Source: Anaspis maculata (Eukaryota; Arthropoda; Insecta; Coleoptera; Scraptiidae). Taken from it: a DNA stretch of 64,000 bases. This document shows positions 1-10,877 of this stretch, piece after piece. Below the pieces are notes generated by a model. The model had not been told where the DNA came from and made no database searches. It saw only the letters and a list, made by a program, of their open reading frames with translations. Positions within the stretch are counted from its first letter, which is position 1. Each line of letters starts with the position of its first letter. The position numbers and the translations under genes were made by a program. Location: the NCBI GenBank assembly GCA_949128115.1, contig OX421961.1, positions 106,872,363 through 106,936,362 on the forward strand, given 5' to 3'.

Positions 1-1115
1 ATCATTGTTGAAGGGGAGTAGTGGGGGGGCGAAGCTCTGCTAGGTGGTCCATTTTGTTTTTCTGGTCATGTAGAGCCGATCACGACAAGTTTGGTATCTT
101 TTCCGACTAAATTCAATCTCCTGAACTCGAATCTGATATGTAAATTTGGATGAGAACAAGTTTGAACAAGTTAACTTGAAAAAACTTGTTTTTTCTCTGA
201 CAGTTTTGACGAATTTTATTTTTACTGTTGGAGGTGTTCATTTCTAGAAAATTTTCAGGGACCATTAAATTGGAGTGTAGGTATTCTTCATGAAAATCAT
301 CCACTCGATGTCCAGTTTTCTTTCTCGAGTTAAAAAAATCGATTTGAACTTGAGCCGCGCCGGCGCGTCGTCTACTACTGACCAGAACACTACAGCATGC
401 ACCTTTAAATGAAAACACCTCAAACTATTGAAGAAATAACAACTCATCTTTGAAAATTGGAAAATCTGTGCGGAATTGAATTCCCTATATCATAAACAAA
501 ATCGCCTTGAATCGCAATGCAGGATTTTGAGTTATTCGAGAAGGAACATAACATTTTGGCAAGATTCATACTCTATGAACTGTTACCTCTCCCCTTGAAT
601 TACTCAAAACCCTGCAGTGCGATTCATGGCGATTTTGTTTATGTTACAGGGAATTCAATTTTGCACAGATCCTTCAATTTTCAAAGATGAGTTGTTATTT
701 CTTGAATAGTTTGAGTTGTTTTCATTTAAAGGTGCATCCTGTAGTGTTCTGGTCAGTAGTAGACGACGCGCCGCGCCGGCTCAAGTTCAAATCGATTTTT
801 TAAACTCGAGAAACAAAATTATACATCGAGTGGATGATTCTCGTGGCAAATACACTTCAATCAATATTTTTAAAGATAAAACACCTCTAACAGTGAGAAA
901 AAAATTCCTCAAAATTGTCAAAGAAAAAACAAGTTTTCCCAAGTTAACTTGTTCAAACTTGTTTTCATCCAAATTCACACATCAAATTCAAGTTTAGAAG
1001 ATTGAATTCAGTCGGAAAAGATACCAAACTTGTCGTGATCGGTTCTACATGGCCAGAAAAACAAAATGGACCCCCTGGCAGAGCTTCGCCCCCCACGACC
1101 CCCCTTTAACAATGA
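1..1115. repeat. Foldback element, arms about 520 bp
   Basis: Bases 1-535 are the reverse complement of about 595-1115 with scattered mismatches; about 60 bp lie between the arms. Both outer ends carry a G-rich/C-rich tract next to ATCATTGTT. Both arms contain a short open frame that is repeat sequence, not a gene. The left edge coincides with the window start, so the true end may lie outside. Confidence 0.85.
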
Positions 1116-2344
1116 TCGACATTTTTTGTGCCAAAATGGTATCAGCGGGATATGATGCGTCGAATTATAATGTATTTGCTTTCAATGGATTGACGGATTT
1201 CATCCCATCCATTTCAAGTTGCAGTTTTTTACCCCCCCTCCAATAACTCAAAATCCCCGGGTGCGATTTTCAGCGATTTTGGATATGTTGTAGAGCACTC
1301 AATTTTTAACAGAATATCAAATTTTCATGACGTCCATATTTATTCCGAGGTTTTGCCTATTTTTTTACTATTTTTTCTGTACTAGAAGGCGTCTAAAGGT
1401 GCGTCCAGACCAGGAGCACTTTTTCGCGGACGAACAGTGCTCGCGGACACGTGCGTGCGTGTGGACGGGACACACGCACGCATGATGTTCGCGGACGCAC
1501 AGTTTCAACGCACCGAGCCCGTTTCGAGGCAAGGATTCGTGTTCGCGACGCACAATGCCGTCCGCACATGAAAAACGCTCAAAATTCATGATGGACTAGG
1601 GAACCCGAAACATACTCATTCGATAGGTATTCAAAATGGGCTTGTACCATCTTCTTATTTTTCACTCACCTTACGGGCTTCCGTTGGAATTACCGTTTTT
1701 AGGTTCTTCTTGAAAAAATCACGAAATCCCGTGAACTTGAACTAAAAACTCGTCGAATCTCAAGAACTAAAAGCAATATTAGAAAAATTTCTTCGCTGGC
1801 GCTCAGAGCCAAGTTCTGCGGTGCTAACGTTGAGAATATTTTCACGTTCACGTTAATAGGTGGTCCCACAAAAATTGGAAATCAAAGAATTGCACAGCCG
1901 AAAAATGAAAAAGACACCAAAACTTCGACCAGCGATGGACTATGTTAAATTTTAAAAATAGAAGGGTACCTATATAGGCGACGTTATATTTGAAGAAGAC
2001 GTTGAAAAAGTTTTATCAGCAAAGAAAATCCCAATTTGGTGTGTCCTCTGGAAGGTACTGATTTTCAAAAGTAGATCTCGGATGCGTAATTTTAAGTTTT
2101 GAAATATTCCTTGTTTCTTGTATCAATATTCAAAATAGTTCACACCTAAAGATGCCAATACGTTTTCTGAAGAATAGAATAATGGTGGAATAAATAAGCA
2201 GTGGTTCTTGGATCCAAAAATGGCTGGTGGCGTATGTCTTCATGTTAAATAATTCTTCAATAAAGAATTAATCCTTCCGCCAAAGTTAGAATGATGAGCA
2301 ATTTTTTTCCAGTGTTACGATTTAATAAGAGTCTCACTAGAGCT
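1116..2344. other. No gene seen; hairpin-rich GC block at 1397-1590
   Basis: AT-rich sequence without a convincing coding frame. A GC-rich block begins at 1397 with AGGTGCGTCCAGACC, close to the Harbinger-like end AGGTGCGTTCAGTC at 47781, but no matching right end was found. Inside it, 1453-1463 pairs perfectly with 1471-1481 (11-bp stem, 7-base loop). Confidence 0.5.
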
Positions 2345-2645
2345 GGGAGTATCTTGAAGAAAAAAATACTTTTTGTAACTAGTTACTTGAAAGTAACTTA
2401 GATACTTTATCTAAGATACTTTTCAGATCAGAAGAAAAGTATCTGTATAACTTATTAGATATATAGTATCTAGTAACTTGTACAAAAAACAAGTATCTTC
2501 AGATACTTTTCAGTAACTTAGATACTTTGGCGATATCTAGTTTTTTTTGAAGTAACTAAGTTACTTTCAACGTAACTAAGTTACTTTTCAAGTAACTATA
2601 ACTAGGTATGTATCGCAAAAGTATCTAGTGATTTCAAAGTATCTT
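2345..2645. repeat. AGTATC / AGTAACTT subterminal-type repeat block
   Basis: About 300 bp made of many direct and inverted copies of AGTATCT and AGTAACTT (for example AAGTAACTTAGATACTTT). Dense short motifs of this kind typify the ends of hAT-like transposons; GCTGGGAGTATCTT near 2342 could be such an end. No transposase is visible and the right boundary is unclear. Confidence 0.45.
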
Positions 2646-2652
2646 ACTAGTG

Positions 2653-4112
2653 GGAGCGGTACGCAAAAGCATACCGCATTTTGGAGTGCAGTAACGAGAT
2701 TTTGCATGGGCGTACTTTATAGCAAGACAAGCGATTTGACCCGCAGCACTCGATATTTCGTCCCTTAGGGGGCCAATGGGGGCCCTCCAAATTTTCAAGA
2801 TGCAAGAACTTTCACAAAATGATCATTGAGTATCGTCATGTATGTCATAAGTGAAGCTTACGGGTCTATTGAAAATGTTTCCATCAAATGTCGTCGTGCC
2901 CGATTCATTCTTCACATTTGAAAAAAGAAATCTTTCGCAGAGGTCAACAAAACTGTTTTTATTTTTTCTGCTGTGCAAGGAAACGATAAATTCATATGTT
3001 TTGTTGCGTTCCCAACTAAGTCGCGTTCCGTAAGCCCAAATATGAAGACAATTTTTTCGCGATATCATTTTCCCAAGAAGAGGTGACCTCTTCAGTACAC
3101 TTTTTCCAACAGCATTTTTTTCAATGTTTCTAGTGGATAAGACTGTCAATTTTCGCTGATATGAGAAGCTTGAACTCTTTTCTTAGTAATTTCCATGCAA
3201 CATGGCTTCAAAACATACAAGAGAGCCCTAAAACTTTTTTTTTCTGCTGGGCCGTCAAATTTTTGGCATGTTGATTTTGTAGTAGGGGAGACGCGCAAAT
3301 AAATAAGATCTAGCCTAGACGAATAAGTTCTACCGGAAAATATACCTACTTACACCTAACGACTCTGCGTTTTGTTGTACTGCAATAAAACACGGCATGG
3401 AAGAATATTTTCTGTTGAAACCAAATCGCCTGTGCCTGCAGCCTGGATTGAATACTGGTCCGCGTCTCTCCTACTATAAAATCAAAATATCGTAAGTTGG
3501 ACGGCCCAGCAGAAAAAAAATTTTTTGGGCTCCCTTGGGCGTTTTAGAGTCATGTTGCTTCGCAACCACCAGGAAAAGAGTTTGAGGTCTCCATTCCTGC
3601 AAAAATTACGAGTGATATCCAGTGGGGACATAGGAAGAAATGCTCTTGGAAAAGAAGTACTGAAGAGGTCACCAGTTCTTTGAAAAATACCATTACAAGA
3701 AAAATTTCTTTACAATTAGGTTTAGGGAATGCGATTTAGTTGGGAACGCAACAGAACATATGAATTTATCGTCCCCTTGCATAGAAGAAAAAATAAAAAT
3801 AGTTTTTTTGACCTCTGCCAAAAAAAATTTTTTCAAGTGTGAAGAATGAATCGGACACAACGACAATTGATGAAAATATTTTCAATAGACCCGTAAGCTT
3901 CACTTATGACATACATGACGATACTCAATGATCGTCATGTGAAAGTTTTTGCATCTTGAAAATTTGGAGGGCCCCCCATTGGCCCCCTAAGGGACAAAAT
4001 ATCGAGTGCTGCGGGTCAAATCGCTTGTCTTGGTATAAAGTATGCCCTTACTAAATCTCGTTACTGCACTCCAAAATTCAGTATCGATGTGTTTTTAGGT
4101 GTGTACCGCTTG
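2653..4112. repeat. Foldback element, about 1.46 kb
   Basis: The segment from about 2653 to 3292 is repeated inverted at about 3468-4112, leaving about 175 bp in the centre. Outer ends share AGCGGTAC. A diverged copy of one arm lies at 56585-56880. The 108-aa frame on the minus strand of the left arm is part of the repeat and is broken in the other copies. Confidence 0.85.
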
Positions 4113-4435
4113 CACTATACTCGTAGATCCATAGAAACAGTTCGCAATATATGAGTCAAATCTGCCCCCATCCTCGGGATCGCCGGAGAACAGCTTCGGT
4201 GGAACGATTGTTTTCATACGCCACTTTTATAAATACCCCCAGAAGACATGCTCTGACGGACAATAACTTTGAAAATCTTGTTATTCTAAATAAAGCAAAC
4301 GGTTTTTGAGTTTGAACAATAAGTATATTGACTGATGATTGTTATTGTTAAGAGTTAATTATGTTTTTTGTAACATAGTTCAGTATTTTTTGTTTTTTTT
4401 TCTCACAGTTTATTCATTACTCCATTATTATTCTA
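4113..4435. other. No gene seen
   Basis: AT-rich spacer with no coding frame, RNA gene or repeat that I can match elsewhere in the window. Confidence 0.4.
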
Positions 4436-4600
4436 TATAAACTGCTGGACAACGAAGTTGTCGGTATCGGAAAAATGATCCGGCTGCGATTTCTATTTTG
4501 TTTACCTAGCTTAATCTTTCCGTAACCCATCGTATAATAGCGAATGTTGAGGAATTTTATGTAAATTTTCTACAGGGTGATACGTGAAATGATGCGAAAT
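4436..4600 (+). repeat. End fragment of the CTGCTGGACAACG foldback family
   Basis: Starts TATAAACTGCTGGACAACG and contains the short hairpin ACAAC-GAA-GTTGT. It runs to CTACAGGGTGATACG. It matches both ends of the complete foldback at 13365-14426 and the fragment at 14767-15170. Confidence 0.75.
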
Positions 4601-4626
4601 TGCAGTGGAATATACTCCTTAGATGG

Positions 4627-5813
4627 TCAGCAATCACACCTCACCAGGTGTTTTGCTTGAATTTCTTACATGGGATTTATACAGGGCGGAACAAAAATAA
4701 ATAAATAAAAATTCGTAGCTCCAGACTGGGGAAACTGCGGACGTGACTTGATTCTGTTGTTGTGTTGCTTCCTGCCAGATTTGGTCCTGATCCGTCGGAT
4801 AAATTTTGAATAATTGAATAACAAAGCTTTGAACTTTGAAATTTTCCAATATTTGACAGATGACAGGCGGAGAAATACCTCAAACAGTTTTGAATCAATT
4901 TTTCAGGGGTTTCAAATAACGTATTGCCAGTCAAGTTCCGTGAGATATAATTTCTGTCATTTTTTATGATGACATTTCCGTTTGACAGATGACAACCAAA
5001 ATGTGATAGGCTCATTCAACAGCAAAACCATGTCCACATACCGAATTTCAAGTCAATCGGAATAACGTTGCGGCTGTTATCAGGGAAGATTACAGAGACA
5101 GACACACACAGCTCCTTGATCTTCTCTAAAAAACTTTGCCATTCAATTATTCAAAATCTATCCGATGGATTAGGGACCAAATTTGGTAGGAAGCAACAAA
5201 ACAAAATAAATAAATCAAAGCCGCAGTTGCAGCATTCCACCCATTCCCAGTTGAACGTTACGAATTTTTGAATTTTCTCCCGACCATTACCACTGGAGAC
5301 GGCCACTCGCTTGGATTTTGACCAGGACGGCCCGTGTTTGGGGCAGGACTCAACTCGGCCGATCTTTCATAGTGGGGGATTGACTTTTTTCGAAAAAATC
5401 CAACTGATATCGGAAGAAGATTGCATTGGGTGTCGTGTAGGCCTATTTTCAAATCTGACACAGTTTCGGTTTTTCGACGGTGATTTTTTCAAAAAAACTA
5501 TTCAATTTCCAAGTTCTCTTGTTTTTCACTCTATTTACCAGGAATGTCAATTTTTCAAGCAAAACCTTCAAAAGCATCATGTTGGACATCCACCTGGGAC
5601 CCTATTTTTGGAAACGGGGAACGGATCACATAACATCACCTGGCCAATCATCGCATCAGAAACATGAATTCCAACCAATTACAGCTCGACGTGATGTGGA
5701 TGTGATATGTTCCCTGTTCCTGAAAATACGACCCCTGGTACCTAATTTGTAGGTACCGCTCCACCTTCTATAGTTCACGGTATACAAACACCCGGTGAGG
5801 TGTGATTGCTGCC
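4627..5813. repeat. Inverted pair of family-B repeat fragments
   Basis: The outer 25 bp (4627-4651 and 5789-5813) are inverted copies of each other. Inside, 4690-5105 is a forward copy of the 3' half of the repeat at 17743-19460 (TTTGACAGATGACAG motifs, ending near CAGACAGACACAC), and 5131-5500 is a reverse copy of the part just before it. Open frames of 112 and 118 aa here come from the repeat. Confidence 0.65.
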
Positions 5814-6361
5814 CATTCAAGGATGTAATGCTTTTCAATTACATAAGCTCCTGGACTATGTAGGTAGGTACTTACTTACTAAATAGAGTAGTGCTCAAGA
5901 AAGAACACCAATTTGTTTACCTTCAAAATCAAACGGCATTGAATTTTTTAACAACTCTTCAGCACTCTACTAGGTACACCTCCATATATTATGCACCTTC
6001 AGGCTGGTCCGACACTTTTGAATCACCCTGTGTACCTGAAGTTACCAAGAATTGTTTTTAGTGCGGCTTTTCACGTTTTTTCCAACAAAGGCTTTCATTA
6101 GATCTACAATATTTGAAAGAAACATTTCATATGACCTATCACTATCTGTCTCTTCATTGTATACATACCACAAGAGAGTCGAGATCTCACGCTCTAATTG
6201 CTACAAATTGACATTTATAAAATACACGTACAGCGTACAGTACTCTTTTTAAGCTTCTACTCGGCTTATTACGCTTGTATTTCTCACAGGCAACATTATT
6301 GTTCGATCGTGATGGTCTGACAAAGCTGTACCTATTTACTACATGGCCCTTCACTCTCTTC
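5814..6361. other. No gene seen
   Basis: AT-rich sequence between the inverted family-B pair and the hAT-like insertion. No frame resembles a known protein and no match to other repeats in the window was noticed. Confidence 0.4.
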
Positions 6362-6489
6362 AGTGTAGTCAGTGACGGATTAACCAATAGGCTAAGTAGG
6401 CTGCAGCCTAGGGCGCCTCGATGAAAAGATGGGGGGCGCCAACCGAGGCGAAATTGAAGAAAAAGTATGAATTCACGAAACATGTTGTG

Positions 6490-6847
6490 TTTTTTTTTAC
6501 TTTTTTTATTCGTTTATTTAACGTCGGCCTATTTCCGCAACGAGGCCTAACACCGACGCTGGTGAATGCTTCCCTCCACTATACCGGAAATTTTGCCGAA
6601 CCCATGTGTGTTCCAACACAGGGTACGGATTTTTACGACCACCAACATCGCATGGGGTCGGCACCATCGTTCGTATTTTACGTGCTATGCGACACACGCG
6701 TCTGCACAATGCGTCTTGCATTTAGCAAGCATTCCAACTAAACCAAGAAGCTTGTTTTCGAGGCGAGAATCCGTCCCTGGCGGAGATCGAACCCGCGACC
6801 TCTGGAGTGGTAGTCCAACGCGCTAACTGCCACACCACAAGCTCCTC
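6490..6847 (-). mobile_element. tRNA-derived SINE
   Basis: Read on the minus strand it begins with a tRNA-like head. The A box lies near 6820-6834 (GTGGCAGTTAGCGCG) and the B box near 6783-6793 (GGTTCGATCTC). About 270 bp of unrelated body and an A-rich tail follow. The 9-bp duplication CATGTTGTG flanks it at 6481-6489 and 6848-6856, as expected of LINE-mobilised insertion. The tRNA-like part is a SINE head, not a functional tRNA gene. Confidence 0.85.
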
Positions 6848-7238
6848 CATGTTGTGGTTTCATGTTTCATATTGTTGCAATAGTTTTAGGCCAGCTAGAA
6901 AAGTTGGAAAGGTACTTTCCGGCATCCACTCCCAAGTGAAGAAATGTCATGGAATAAATGAATCGAAATGCTGGCAACTAATTAATTATGAATAAAATAA
7001 ATAAATCTCATTACAGGGTGACTACCTACACACCTTTGCCTATATAAAAACTGGTTACTGTACTCGAAAGTGAACCGTTGAAAAGATGGAAGGTCTTTGC
7101 CCCACGGCGCCGGCGTAAGACACCGGGAAAAAGGTTGTATTTTCGTTTATTGCTCAAGCGACGAAGCGAATGAATGTCACTCACCATCTTTGACAGAACA
7201 TAAAATGAGTTTTTTCAAGGAGACAGACCTCTACCAAT

Positions 7239-8789
7239 ATACAGGGTCCTGCAACAGTGCGTCGGGCTTTCCTAGCGCCCTTTCCTTATGAGATAGAGAC
7301 AAAGGTGTAAAACATAAAATTATTGATTTGAAAAGTTCTAACCAGTGGAATTATTTTCAACTATACAGGATGTTCCATTTTTGCGCTATAACAAAAACAA
7401 AGATTTTTTTTAATGAAATGCCTCACTTTTGATTTTATTTTCTTGTTTAGCTTTTTAAGCTCTATTACAGGCGTATTTTTGTTTTTTCAATTTGTGGCAG
7501 TGCTACCAACTAAAAATTAAAAATTGAAATTTTTTGTAATTTCAAGGTTCGTTTTGAAAAATCGTAGGAGCCTTGTTTGGCATGTCGTAGAAATTTGGCA
7601 TAACAATAGTCGAATAGGAGGTAAATAATTTCATGACAAAAAACTTCAGAATCAGTGATACAGGGTATTCAGAATTTTTTTTCGAACTTCGCAAGTTTCA
7701 AAATGTCATGAGTCATTTTTTTCAAACGGAATGCCCCCTATTTTATTCAACCATTCGACAGCTTTTTTCTCCTCTTTCATTTCCACCAGGGGTTACTTTA
7801 CCCCTAAATTTGATTATTTCCGGGATAATCGATAATTTTGATAAAAAGTGCTATTTATTGAGATTTTTCACGCCGGGCAGGCCATAGTGATCACTGATCA
7901 TCAACAAATGTCTGATTGACACATTTTGCTTGGTTTGATGCTGAGGATAAGTTTTTTCTAATAAATAGCTGCGCTAAATTCCAATCTGAAGAAAATGCTT
8001 AAAAAAGAATTTCGTTGCCCGATGGAAAAAAGAAAATTCAAATTGAGCGTGGTAAAGCGGTTTTCTCGACTTCAAAAACTTTCAAACTGTCAAATTGAGA
8101 GGTGCGTTCATTTTGACACATGATTTTCTGTATCAGGAGCTACTAAGAGCAAAAAAAATCCAAATGAACGACAATTTTTATCAAAATTATCGATTATCTC
8201 TGAAATTATGGAATTTAAGGGGTAGGGTGTCCTCAGTAAAAATGAAAGAGGAATAAAAAAGCTATCGAATGGTAAGGTAAAATATGGGGCATTCTATTTG
8301 AAAAAAATGACTTATGGCATTTTGAAATTTGCGAAGTTCGAAAAAAAAAATTGCACACCCTGTATAATTAAACCTCAAGTTTTTTGTCATGAAGTTAGTC
8401 AGCTTCTGTTCGACTACCATTATGCCAAATTTCATTCCTCAATCCCAAAAAACAAAGCCTCTACGATTTTTCAAAGTGAACCTTGAAATTACAAAAAATT
8501 TCAATTTTTAATTTTCAGTTGGTAGCACTGCCGCAAATTGAAAAAACAAAAATACACTTGTAATACAGCTTGGAAAGCTGAACAAGAAAATGGAATCAGA
8601 ACTGGGGTATTTCATTTTAAAAAAGTTTGTTTTTGTTATAGCGCAAAAATTGAACACCCTGTATAGTTTAAAATAATTTTGCTAGGTAGAACTTTCCAAA
8701 TTTATGATTTTATGTTTTACACCTTTTTCTCTATTTTGCAAGGTAAGGGCGCTAGGAAAGCCCGACGCACTGTTGCAGGACCCTGTATA
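7239..8789. repeat. Foldback element with ACAGGGTC ends
   Basis: About 7239-7860 is repeated inverted at about 8160-8789; the outer ends are TATACAGGGTCCTGC and its complement. The centre (7990-8230) is closely related to 37170-37400 and, inverted, to 52380-52590, so the loop is shared with a different repeat family. Confidence 0.8.
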
Positions 8790-9078
8790 GAAATGAGAAT
8801 CACCTGCCCACAGGCTGAAAGAAAGTCGATTCAGTTCAGTCACTAGTGGTCACTAGTGTTTAACACTTTACATAGGTACTTACTTATTACAGTGTGCTAC
8901 TCTATGATTGTATTAGTTTTGTTCTGTTTTTAAGCCTATACATTTTTTTATTCAATTTTTAAAAATTGAAGAAAAAATCAAGGTGGATTTTGCCATCAAT
9001 TGTTGTAGTTCCAAAGGTGAAGAGGGGGGCGCTGAATTGAATCAGCCTAGGGCGCCAATGCTTTCTAATCCGTCACTG

Positions 9079-10071
9079 AATGTAGTCTCGTAGTTTACAA
9101 AAATATTATCAATAAGTCATGTTGAGTACTTAGTAAGTATTGTGGGCTCCGTTGTGAGACTGTGCTGCATTAGAATATCCTTAAAATTAGTAGCTATTGA
9201 ATTATTTTTCAACAATCATAATATCATAAGCCATCGCTTTCGTCTTTTAAAAGCCAGCTCATCAGATTGATTTTATCGGGTGGAATTTGACTTTCAACTC
9301 ATTTCTCTATGCTTCTCTTCCCTGCGGCTTTTTGACCATTGATTAAATCTGTCCCTACAGTTGTTTTTTTTTTCTTTCTTACTTTAGCTTAATTGCTGTT
9401 ATCTTTCCTTCTTGCTCTATCCTCTTGCACTGAGGATACAGATTTCTATTTAATTTTGTGTTAATTTTTGATCAATTTTGTGTTAATTTCTTACATTTGA
9501 TTTCTTACTTTAATTTTTTACATTATTTTCTTGTGATGAAAATTAGCAATTGATTTTGTTTTCCTCCCTCATTCCATATAATTCATGTGTTAAGAATTTA
9601 TTGCTTGTTTTTTTTGTTTTGTCTGCTATGCATTTTTTCTTGTCGTATTTTATTTTGTAACATGTTGAGAGGGTTAAGTAGAATAGCAATTGTGCTAGAC
9701 TTCGCCCCTCTTCATTTAATATTCATTTACTGAATAAAGTCCATTTATTATTATTTATTATTAACCACACCCAGAATCACCACTTCGTTAACTTTATCTA
9801 TCATACAAGCACACTCGAAGTCGAAGTCTCAGCAGTACTGTGCAACTTCATATTGTTCCACTTTATGTTCCAGATCGTCCGAGACAAAGATAAAACAGCC
9901 CCCATGAGCTCCCGGAGAACGTCCATAGGAAGCAACAAGATAGAATCCATCAATCCTCAAAGACTCCAGCTCTTCTTCAGTGCACCAGTGCTCAGTGAGG
10001 CAGAGCAACCCTGGCTATGCGCCTATACAGCAGTTCTCCAACAACCAACTCAACCTCCAGCGTCTTGTCCC
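9079..10071. other. No gene seen; possible LINE 3' tail ending near 9765
   Basis: The stretch 9240-9765 is T-rich and ends with GAATAAAGTCCATT followed by a TTATTATTTATTATTA tail, the layout of a 5'-truncated insect non-LTR element in plus orientation. No reverse transcriptase coding remains, so this is tentative. The frame at 9853-10134 has no recognisable domain and runs into the next palindrome. Confidence 0.35.
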
Positions 10072-10703
10072 TTGAGAGTCCTCTGTACGCTCAGAGTGGC
10101 CCCGACTAAAAGGCCTCTAAATCGAAGCCGGTGATTTGAAATTCACTTTATATCTGTTATATAGACATATTGACGGGGAAAAATCCGTGAAAAACCGATC
10201 ACAGCCGAAGATAGTCAAATCTCACGCGCGCCATCCTAGGGCCTTTGTTTGACTTGAAACAAGAATCCTTTTTCCAGGGTGGACTCTCAACAGTATTCTG
10301 CACGATCGTACCGGGTGGTTTTTCAGTAAAAAAAATTCCAGCTGAAGATCATGAGGTTCCAAATTCTTGAGCAATTTTTTAATAATTTTCACAGCCAAAT
10401 AACTTCGGCTCCTAAAATTTTATTCAAAAATAGCCCGGTACGTTCATGCAGAATACTGTAGAGAGTCCACCCTGGAAAAAGAAATTATCTTTCAAGTCAA
10501 ATAAAGGCCCTAGGATGGCGCCCGTAAAATTTTACTATCTTCGGCTGTGATCGGTTTTTCTCGGATTTTTTTCCTTTCACATGTTTATATGGAGATATGA
10601 AGTGCAATCAGCAATCACTAAATACCAGTTGAAAGAAAATCACCGCCTTCGATCTAGAGGCCTTTTAGTCGGAGCTGTTTTAACCGTACAGAGGACTCTT
10701 AAA
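10072..10703. repeat. Foldback element, arms about 290 bp
   Basis: The left arm (GAGAGTCCTCTGTACG onward) is the reverse complement of the right arm ending at 10703, with a loop around 10340-10400. It lies just downstream of the receptor poly(A) signal. Confidence 0.8.
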
Positions 10704-10797
10704 GACTGTACGTACATCCTACATTTTGATGTAGTAAATAAAGTGCCATTTTCTCAGAGACTGTCACTAGACTGCTGCTTTAGATTTTGAGGTGAGC

Positions 10798-10803
10798 TTT
10801 ATT
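10798..10803 (-). terminator. Polyadenylation signal of the odorant receptor gene
   Basis: AATAAA on the minus strand (TTTATT on the plus), 24 bases after the stop codon of the receptor. It is the only such hexamer noticed before the foldback at 10703. Confidence 0.6.
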
Positions 10804-10826
10804 GAAGTTTTCATACTGAAGTATTA

Positions 10827-10877
10827 TCATTTGAGTTGAGTCAGTAGGGAAACTGCAGAATAGACTGTTTTCATCAT
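10827..10877 (-). CDS. Odorant receptor exon 7 (C-terminus)
   Basis: Sixteen codons and TGA after acceptor GATTTTAG: MMKTVYSAVSLLTQLK. The TVYS motif is the classic receptor terminus, and phase 0 agrees with exon 6. Confidence 0.85.
   Translation of the reverse strand: MMKTVYSAVSLLTQLK

Larger units (their letters stand above)
6370..9078. mobile_element. hAT-like non-autonomous DNA transposon, 2.7 kb
   Basis: The element starts CAGTGACGGATTA and ends TAATCCGTCACTG, a perfect 13-bp terminal inverted repeat. Both ends continue with the matching subterminal motif CAGCCTAGGGCGCC. The flanks are AGTGTAGT (6362-6369) and AATGTAGT (9079-9086), a 7/8 match to the 8-bp target duplication expected for hAT. 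No transposase frame is present. The interior holds a SINE (6490-6847) and a foldback (7239-8789), so this copy has served as a landing site. A related left end, CAGTGGCGTACCTAGGG, occurs at 63681. Confidence 0.85.

Noticed and set aside
6780..6847. Possible minus-strand tRNA gene
   Set aside because: The promoter boxes belong to a SINE with body, A-rich tail and 9-bp duplication.
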